A stretch of 10,926 nt of DNA. Origin: DASPJR01 sp035628505. GTDB taxonomy: Bacteria; Planctomycetota; SZUA-567; H5-PLA8. Below the pieces are notes generated by a model. That model was not told the origin of the DNA and did no database searches. It saw nothing but the letters and a program-made list of their open reading frames with translations. The stretch is taken from contig DASPJR010000113.1 in the NCBI GenBank assembly GCA_035628505.1, positions 1-10,926 of the forward strand, written 5' to 3'. Made by a program: the position numbers and the translations under genes. Each line of letters begins with the position of its first letter. The first letter of the stretch is position 1. Shown here piece after piece: positions 6,208 to 10,926 of the stretch.

Positions 6208-7356
6208 GTGGAACTCGCCGCTTTTGGCGTCGCGGCCGGCGCCTTCGTGCTGGCGCTGATTTTTACTCCGCTGGTGCGTGCGGCAGCGCTGAAGCTCAAC
6301 TTCGTCGACAAACCCGGCGAGCGGAAGATTCACGACCGCGAGATCGCGTATGGCGGCGGTATTGCCGTTGCAATTTCAGTGGCATTGATCGTCTTTGCCG
6401 CCGTCCCCTTGTTGAAGGAGCATCTCCCCCGCCCCGCGACAGACGACCTGGCGCTGAAAACGATTCTCGTTGTCGCGGCCGGTTCGTTCGGCGCGCTTCT
6501 GCTGGGGCTGTACGACGACAAGATGAAGCTTTCTCCCTACGCCAAGCTCGCCGGACAGCTGGTGCTCGCAATCGGCGCGGTCGCCGGCGGCGTGCGCATC
6601 ACCGCGCTGGTGGGAGATAATCTGTTGATGCAGGCCGTGACGGTGCTGTGGATCGTGCTGATCACCAATAGCTTTAATCTGCTCGACAACATGGACGGTC
6701 TGTGCTCCGGTACTGTTGCGATTGCCGCGGGCGTGCTCGCCATCGTCACGATCGACAGCGGCCAGTGGACGCTCGCGCTCGGGCTATCGGCTCTGGGCGG
6801 AGCGTGCTTCGGATTTCTTCGCTTCAACCGCGCGCCGGCGAGTATTTTTCTCGGCGATGCAGGCTCGCTGTTCGTCGGTTTCCTGATGGCGTGCTTCACG
6901 GTGCTGGCGACGTACTACCGCTACCGCGAGCCGAGCCACCTTGCCGTCGGCATTCCCATTCTCGTACTGGCCATTCCGCTCTATGACACGCTCTCAGTGA
7001 TCGTCATCCGCCTGCGTGAGAAGCGGCCGATCATGCGCGGCGACACCTCGCATTTTTCACACCGCCTTGTCGATCTTGGCATGACGCGCCGGCAGGCGGT
7101 GATGACCATACACCTGGCGTGCCTGGCCATTGGACTTCCCGCAACGGTGCTCGGGCAGCTTTCAGAGCCGCGCGGCTTTCTGATCATTGGTCAGGCCGTG
7201 CTTGTTCTCACCATCGTCGCGCTGCTGGAGCACGCCGGGCGCACGCGGGCACGCGAGATGAAATCAGCAGCCGCCTCTTCCGGACCTGCACCCAGCGTGG
7301 ATGCTGCTCACTCCCGTGAAACGGCCGCGTCCACGCGACCGGAGGACCCGGCGTGA
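6208..7356 (+). CDS. WecA/TagO-family UDP-sugar:polyprenyl-phosphate sugar-1-phosphate transferase
   Basis: This 382-residue polytopic membrane enzyme should transfer a sugar-1-phosphate from a UDP-sugar to a polyprenyl phosphate and so start synthesis of a lipid-linked glycan. Family motifs are all present: FVDKPGERKIHDREIAYGGG (32-51) near the N-terminus, the metal-site DD in GLYDDK (100-105), NSFNLLDNMDGLCSG (154-168), FLGDAGS (214-220), and the cytoplasmic histidine motif SHFSHRL (281-287) followed by GMTRRQAV. About ten hydrophobic segments are visible. The last 40 residues are a polar Ser/Ala tail. GTG 6208 has GGAGG at 6193-6197, spaced 10 bases, directly after a heptamer repeat. The stop overlaps the start of the Wzy-like gene by 4 bases, indicating translational coupling. 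Whether it is the WecA, TagO or another member is not decidable, since UDP-GlcNAc specificity is only the family norm. Confidence 0.93.
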   Translation: MELAAFGVAAGAFVLALIFTPLVRAAALKLNFVDKPGERKIHDREIAYGGGIAVAISVALIVFAAVPLLKEHLPRPATDDLALKTILVVAAGSFGALLLGLYDDKMKLSPYAKLAGQLVLAIGAVAGGVRITALVGDNLLMQAVTVLWIVLITNSFNLLDNMDGLCSGTVAIAAGVLAIVTIDSGQWTLALGLSALGGACFGFLRFNRAPASIFLGDAGSLFVGFLMACFTVLATYYRYREPSHLAVGIPILVLAIPLYDTLSVIVIRLREKRPIMRGDTSHFSHRLVDLGMTRRQAVMTIHLACLAIGLPATVLGQLSEPRGFLIIGQAVLVLTIVALLEHAGRTRAREMKSAAASSGPAPSVDAAHSRETAASTRPEDPA

Positions 7357-10100
7357 GCCCCGAGCTATCCCGTGCACTCGGTTCGGGAGCCGCCTTCCTC
7401 GCGGGCATGTACTTCGTCGCTCGTGCTGTGGCGAATCAATTCATCCCCTACAGCGGCGAAACGGGCTTTGCGAATCTCATCCTGCTGCTGCTGGCATTCT
7501 GTCTCGGCGCTCGCGCGTTCGGTTCGCGCCGGCGGGCGATCATTCCCGAAACGCTGCTCGCGCTTGCAACACTCTGGCTGGGGCTCACGCTCTTCGGTTT
7601 GCTGCGCTCGCCGAACTGGGGCGCGGGTGTGCCGCTTGCCGCTGACGCAGCCACCTACATGCTCGTTCTGCTTTCAGGCGTGCTCTGGATCTCTTCCGAG
7701 CCGCCGGAAGACCGTGGCGCCCTGCTCGCCAGTGTGATCAAGGGATTTGTGGCCATGGTTTTCGTCGAAGCGGCGTTCGGCGTATGGCAATACCTGATCG
7801 ATCTTCCGCGGCTTCAACAGCAGATTTCCAGCGGCGAAGAACTGCTGCCTGAATCACTGCAGGGCGCGCTGGGACTTGCGCGCGTGCGCGGCACGGACGT
7901 CTTCGGCACGTTCGGAAATCCCAATTCGCTCGCCGCGTACCTCGTAGCTGGAATGTGGCTCGCGATTGGATTTGTCTGGGAACCGTTGATCGTTCCACGC
8001 AGTTTTCGAATGCAGAAGGATGGCACTGCATTAGAGGCTGAACTCCGGCCGCCATTGTACAGGCTCGCCTTCTTCGCCGCTCTCGTCATTTGTCTGCTCA
8101 GTGCTCTGGTTTTTACGCACTCGAAGGGTGGGCTGCTCGCCTGCGTGCTCGGAGGAATTATTTTTGCGTTGCAGCGGCTGGGGATGACAAGCGAGTCGCG
8201 CCGCAGGCTTTTCAATCGGCTGATACTCGCGGGAGTCGCGCTGGTGCTGCTTCTCCTGGTGCTCGGCTTTTTTGGTCTTGTACCAATGCCTCTCTCGCTT
8301 GAAGAGCGCTTCGGTTACTGGCGCGCGGCGCTTGGCATGGTCGGAGACTATCCCGCGATCGGCGTGGGACTGGGCGGCTTTGCTGACCATTACGCCTTCT
8401 ACAAAGTGCCGCTCGGAAAAGAAACGCGCGAAGCACACAACGATTACCTGCACATGCTCGCCGAACTCGGAGTACTCGGCCCCGTGCTTTACCTGGCGTT
8501 GTGGGCGCTCGTGCTGCGTGCGACGTCGAGAGTGAAAGCGGAGCACGATGAAGCGGCCGGGCAACATGCGGAATACGCCCCGAATGCAATGCGCCTGGTT
8601 GCCGCAGGCGGCGTGGTCGCATTTGTTCTCCTGTATGTCGCTTTTCAGCCGTTTGGCAGCGTTGAAGTTCTTAAACTTGTGATGGGAGAACCAAGTGGGC
8701 GCGCCTGGCTTTACTGCCTGCAGACGCTGGCGCTTCCGGCACTGTATGCCGCGACCGTTTATCTGCTGCCGCGAGCTGGACGGATCAATGCCTCGATGGT
8801 TCAGGGTTACCGGGCTGCCTTGGGCGCGGTGCTCATTCATGAACTGATTGATTTTGATTTTCGGGCGCAAGCGCTGCTGACCGGGCTGCTCCTGTTGGGA
8901 GGCATGTTTTACGCGCTGGCCCACGCGGACGAATCACAGACTGTGCCGGACAAGGAAGGTGCGCGCACGCCCGTGCTGCAGAAATTCTCCGGAGCTGCCG
9001 TTGCGTTGCTCGCGCTGCTGCTGATTCTGCCGGCGGTCGTCATTCCCAGCAGATCGGGAATGGCGCGAGCAGCCGCCGAAAACCGCGAGGACGAAGCGCG
9101 CGAACTGCAGCGTTCGTTGCAGGAAAGCGATGTGAATTTTTCCGAACGCAACAAAGAGCTGCGCGCGCTCCGGCGTGAAATTGCAGAACTGCGGCAGCAG
9201 GCCGCAGTGGCGGCGCCGTATGATTCGGCAGCGTGGCTGGATCTAGGGCTGGCCTACGATGCCATGCAGGCGGCGTACGGCTCGCGCTCGGCCCAGACTG
9301 AAGTGTTCCGTTTCCTGCACGAAGCCGAACGCCTGCGTCCGCTGGCGGCGCACCCGAAAATTGTGCTCGGCGATTTTTATCTGCGACGCGCGCTGGGTTT
9401 CGTGACCAGGCGCGAGGACCCTGGAACGCTGGTGCTGCAGGCACACGCGTTCTACAGCGCCGGAGCCGCGCGTTACCCGCTGTCGCCAGGATTGCGGCTG
9501 CTTTGCGGCGATGCCCTGCTGGTCCAGGCCATCTCGGATCATACGTTCGCGCCGCAGCAGTTCGAGCGGCGCGTCGGCGAAGCGGCCGCAGAGTATCTTG
9601 CGGCATTCCGTACGGATATGCGCATCGACGACGTCAACGTGCGGCTCAGTGGAATGTTCACGGATGCCCACTCGGCAGCCTTTCCGCGGCACGGCCAGGA
9701 CGGGTTGATCGAAAACAATGTGCGCGCGATTCTTTCAAAGGGCCCCCGGTTATCGCCGGAGACCGTGCGCGGGCTGAAGCTGCGGCACCTGGCGTCGCTC
9801 GCCTCTCTGCTGCAGGAAAATCGCCGGCGTGGGACGCTGTCTCCTGAGAAGGTCCGGCAGCATGGCTCGAATTTGATCGATAGCGCAAAACAATTCGTCA
9901 GCGCTGCCAGCGCGGTGGATGAACGCGCTCACGCCGCCCTGTTTCACGCGCTCAGCTTTGAACTTGCGGAGCAGCCTGCGGCAATGAAATCGGCAGCCTG
10001 GGCTGAAGCACGCGAGCTGCAGCAGAAGTCCAGCGCGAGCGGAACGCCCGGGACGCCGCCGGAGCTCTTCAATTTCCTGTCCGCGAAATGGGGCCGCTGA
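7353..10100 (+). CDS. O-antigen ligase / polymerase (Wzy_C family) membrane protein with long C-terminal extension
   Basis: The 915-residue protein begins with about a dozen membrane segments. Family landmarks are VFGTFGNPNSLAAYLVAG (183-200), FTHSKGG (254-260), SLEERFGYWRAALGMV (315-330) and the loop around GVGLGGFADHYAFYK...EAHNDYLHMLAELGVLGP (337-377), whose HNDYLHMLAELG is a hallmark. HELIDFDF (496-503) lies in a late segment. This part should polymerise or ligate lipid-linked glycan units. After a last TM (about 547-565), residues 571-915 are soluble: a charged, helical, possibly coiled-coil stretch (575-618) and a helical region with TPR-like spacing (from about 624). Members without such an extension are usually near 400-500 residues. 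GTG 7353 has GGAGG at 7341-7345, spaced 7 bases. It is coupled to the WecA-like gene by a GTGA overlap. Polymerase versus ligase cannot be told. Confidence 0.88.
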   Translation: MSPELSRALGSGAAFLAGMYFVARAVANQFIPYSGETGFANLILLLLAFCLGARAFGSRRRAIIPETLLALATLWLGLTLFGLLRSPNWGAGVPLAADAATYMLVLLSGVLWISSEPPEDRGALLASVIKGFVAMVFVEAAFGVWQYLIDLPRLQQQISSGEELLPESLQGALGLARVRGTDVFGTFGNPNSLAAYLVAGMWLAIGFVWEPLIVPRSFRMQKDGTALEAELRPPLYRLAFFAALVICLLSALVFTHSKGGLLACVLGGIIFALQRLGMTSESRRRLFNRLILAGVALVLLLLVLGFFGLVPMPLSLEERFGYWRAALGMVGDYPAIGVGLGGFADHYAFYKVPLGKETREAHNDYLHMLAELGVLGPVLYLALWALVLRATSRVKAEHDEAAGQHAEYAPNAMRLVAAGGVVAFVLLYVAFQPFGSVEVLKLVMGEPSGRAWLYCLQTLALPALYAATVYLLPRAGRINASMVQGYRAALGAVLIHELIDFDFRAQALLTGLLLLGGMFYALAHADESQTVPDKEGARTPVLQKFSGAAVALLALLLILPAVVIPSRSGMARAAAENREDEARELQRSLQESDVNFSERNKELRALRREIAELRQQAAVAAPYDSAAWLDLGLAYDAMQAAYGSRSAQTEVFRFLHEAERLRPLAAHPKIVLGDFYLRRALGFVTRREDPGTLVLQAHAFYSAGAARYPLSPGLRLLCGDALLVQAISDHTFAPQQFERRVGEAAAEYLAAFRTDMRIDDVNVRLSGMFTDAHSAAFPRHGQDGLIENNVRAILSKGPRLSPETVRGLKLRHLASLASLLQENRRRGTLSPEKVRQHGSNLIDSAKQFVSAASAVDERAHAALFHALSFELAEQPAAMKSAAWAEARELQQKSSASGTPGTPPELFNFLSAKWGR

Positions 10101-10103
10101 AGA

Positions 10104-10409
10104 TCAGCGTGTCCTGGTGGGCACGTCGAACCAGCCGCGCTGACGCTGCAGGTCGAGTGACCCACGTGCAAGGCTGCTGTAGCCGATTTCGGAATGGCCC
10201 AGATAGGTTTCGAAAAAGCGCCTCACGTCTTCTCGATTCACGTTTTGCAGAATCCGCATAGCGCATCGGAGGTGCTGGTAATCGAGTTCAGAGTGTTTTT
10301 CGAGTACGTAAGCGACGAAGTCCGGATCCGCAGCGTGCTCCCACTCGCCAACGACTTTCTGATCGAGTGCGAGTTTTTTTAAGCTGAGAAATTCTTGAAT
10401 CGGAATCAT
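10104..10409 (-). CDS. Unrecognised 101-residue protein, second gene of a low-GC pair
   Basis: I do not recognise this protein. It is mostly helical by composition, with charged and hydrophobic residues alternating (VLEKHSELDYQHLRCAMRIL, then VNREDVRRFFETYLGHSE), and has no signal peptide, TM segment or zinc motif. Its ATG overlaps the stop of the upstream gene by 4 bases (ATGA), and AGGG at 10417-10420 supports the start. The stop lies 3 bases from the stop of the convergent Wzy-like gene. The overlap implies the two small genes are made together, like a toxin-antitoxin or effector-immunity pair, but nothing in the sequence proves that. Confidence 0.7.
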   Translation of the reverse strand: MIPIQEFLSLKKLALDQKVVGEWEHAADPDFVAYVLEKHSELDYQHLRCAMRILQNVNREDVRRFFETYLGHSEIGYSSLARGSLDLQRQRGWFDVPTRTR

Positions 10410-10792
10410 GTCACAACCCTGACGCCCGTTCCTCGAATTTTATCCTGCACTTGAGAAAAAGGAACAGGCAAATCATCTGGTGGAAAGGAGGACATCGCGC
10501 CGGAAGTAACCCATTCTACGACTCCCTCATCCGTCACCTTGATAAACCCGCTCAAGTAACGTCCGCTTTCGATTTTTCGCGCAGCGTTTCGCAGAACATC
10601 AACATGAATAGTGCTGGCCGAATCAATGAAGATCACACCGTCGACCGTGTCAAACACTGAGCTGCGCATTTCACCGAGTTGGAGTGAACCAGAGTTCACT
10701 TGGATTCGCGAGTTACCAACGATTGTCTGCTCAAGCCTTAACCTGGCAGTTAATGCCTGTGGATTTAGCCGACTTGGGTCATAATCAGACAT
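10406..10792 (-). CDS. Unrecognised 128-residue protein, first gene of a low-GC pair
   Basis: I do not recognise this protein. The ATG at 10792 gives MSDYDPSRLNPQ; a TTG 15 bases earlier (10807) would add LKYD and lies at the base of a hairpin, so it is less likely. There is no strong ribosome site, only AAAG. The protein has mixed alpha/beta character, with a hydrophobic VDGVIFIDSA segment near the middle followed by THVDVLRNAARKIESG-like helix content. There is no signal peptide or TM. G+C of the region is about 49% by hand count (10441-10740, 148 of 300 bases), well below the neighbouring Wzy-like gene (37 and 40 of 60 in two lines checked). This points to recent acquisition or different selection. 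The 4-base overlap couples it to the downstream gene. Confidence 0.7.
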   Translation of the reverse strand: MSDYDPSRLNPQALTARLRLEQTIVGNSRIQVNSGSLQLGEMRSSVFDTVDGVIFIDSASTIHVDVLRNAARKIESGRYLSGFIKVTDEGVVEWVTSGAMSSFPPDDLPVPFSQVQDKIRGTGVRVVT

Positions 10793-10807
10793 GTCGTACT
10801 TTAGCAA

Positions 10808-10835
10808 AACTGGCGGCCCTTTCGGGCCGCCAGTT
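10808..10835 (-). terminator. Terminator-like hairpin with GNRA loop, after the PilC/GspF-like gene
   Basis: Read on the - strand, a perfect 12-bp stem (aactggcggccc with gggccgccagtt) closes a GAAA loop and is followed by TTGCT, giving a short TTTT run with the stem end. It lies 26 bases past the stop of the gene at the right edge and only 15 bases before the ATG of the first small gene. It is a plausible intrinsic terminator, but the weak T-run also allows partial readthrough or a 5' leader role. Confidence 0.7.
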
Positions 10836-10861
10836 CTGCTTTCCCATCGAAGAGTTAATGC

Positions 10862-10926
10862 TTACTTGCCGATCTTGTTCATGATGTCGATCAGCGGCAT
10901 GAACAGCGCGATGACGATGAATCCGA
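10862..10926 (-). CDS. C-terminal fragment of a probable PilC/GspF type IV pilus or type II secretion membrane protein
   Basis: Only the last 20 codons are in the window, reading GFIVIALFMPLIDIMNKIG and a final lysine, then TAA at 10864-10862. A hydrophobic segment ending in the pattern I-A-L-F-x-P-(L/I) close to the stop is what PilC/GspF inner-membrane platform proteins usually have at their C-terminus. The fragment is too short to exclude another membrane protein. A terminator-like hairpin follows 26 bases downstream. Confidence 0.5.
   Translation of the reverse strand, partial: GFIVIALFMPLIDIMNKIGK

Noticed and set aside
8031..8924. 297-residue open frame on the - strand inside the Wzy-like gene
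   Set aside because: It lies inside a well-supported membrane-protein gene, and its composition is typical of an antisense shadow.

Overview
The window comes from a GC-rich genome (hand counts give about 62-67% G+C in the large genes). The organism looks like a Gram-negative-type bacterium: it encodes bactofilins, an AsmA-like envelope protein, lipid-carrier polysaccharide enzymes, a periplasm-facing c-type cytochrome, and the tail of a probable PilC/GspF protein. Frequent GTG starts, zinc-ribbon/bactofilin fusions and heptameric tandem repeats in the intergenic gaps would fit Acidobacteria or the Planctomycetes-Verrucomicrobia groups. There is no rRNA or marker gene, so the phylum is not established.

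Layout. Positions 1-589 hold the 3' part of an old-yellow-enzyme-type NADH:flavin oxidoreductase. A large imperfect inverted repeat (596-758) fills the gap to a membrane-anchored monoheme cytochrome (851-1702). After a second hairpin made of heptamer repeats come a classic bactofilin (1926-2360), a third heptamer hairpin, a zinc-ribbon bactofilin (2450-2902) and a 695-residue AsmA-like single-pass protein (3017-5104). Next is a polysaccharide-type set: a zinc-ribbon SAM methyltransferase (5155-6072), a WecA/TagO-family sugar-1-phosphate transferase (6208-7356) and, overlapping it by 4 bases, a 915-residue Wzy/O-antigen-ligase-type membrane protein with a long helical C-terminal extension (7353-10100). 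All of these genes read on the + strand.

The right end is on the - strand. Two small unrecognised genes (10792-10406 and 10409-10104) overlap by 4 bases and have clearly lower G+C (about 49%). They lie between the 3' end of the Wzy-like gene and a terminator-like GNRA hairpin. Beyond the hairpin is the last 20 codons of a probable PilC/GspF gene.

Together, bactofilins (cytoskeletal scaffold), AsmA-like protein (envelope lipid/outer-membrane homeostasis), lipid-linked sugar initiation and polymerase/ligase suggest a cell-envelope and surface-glycan neighbourhood. The most unusual elements are the low-GC two-gene module, the zinc-ribbon bactofilin next to a normal one, the extended Wzy-like protein, and four different short tandem repeats that occupy four of the intergenic gaps on the + strand side.
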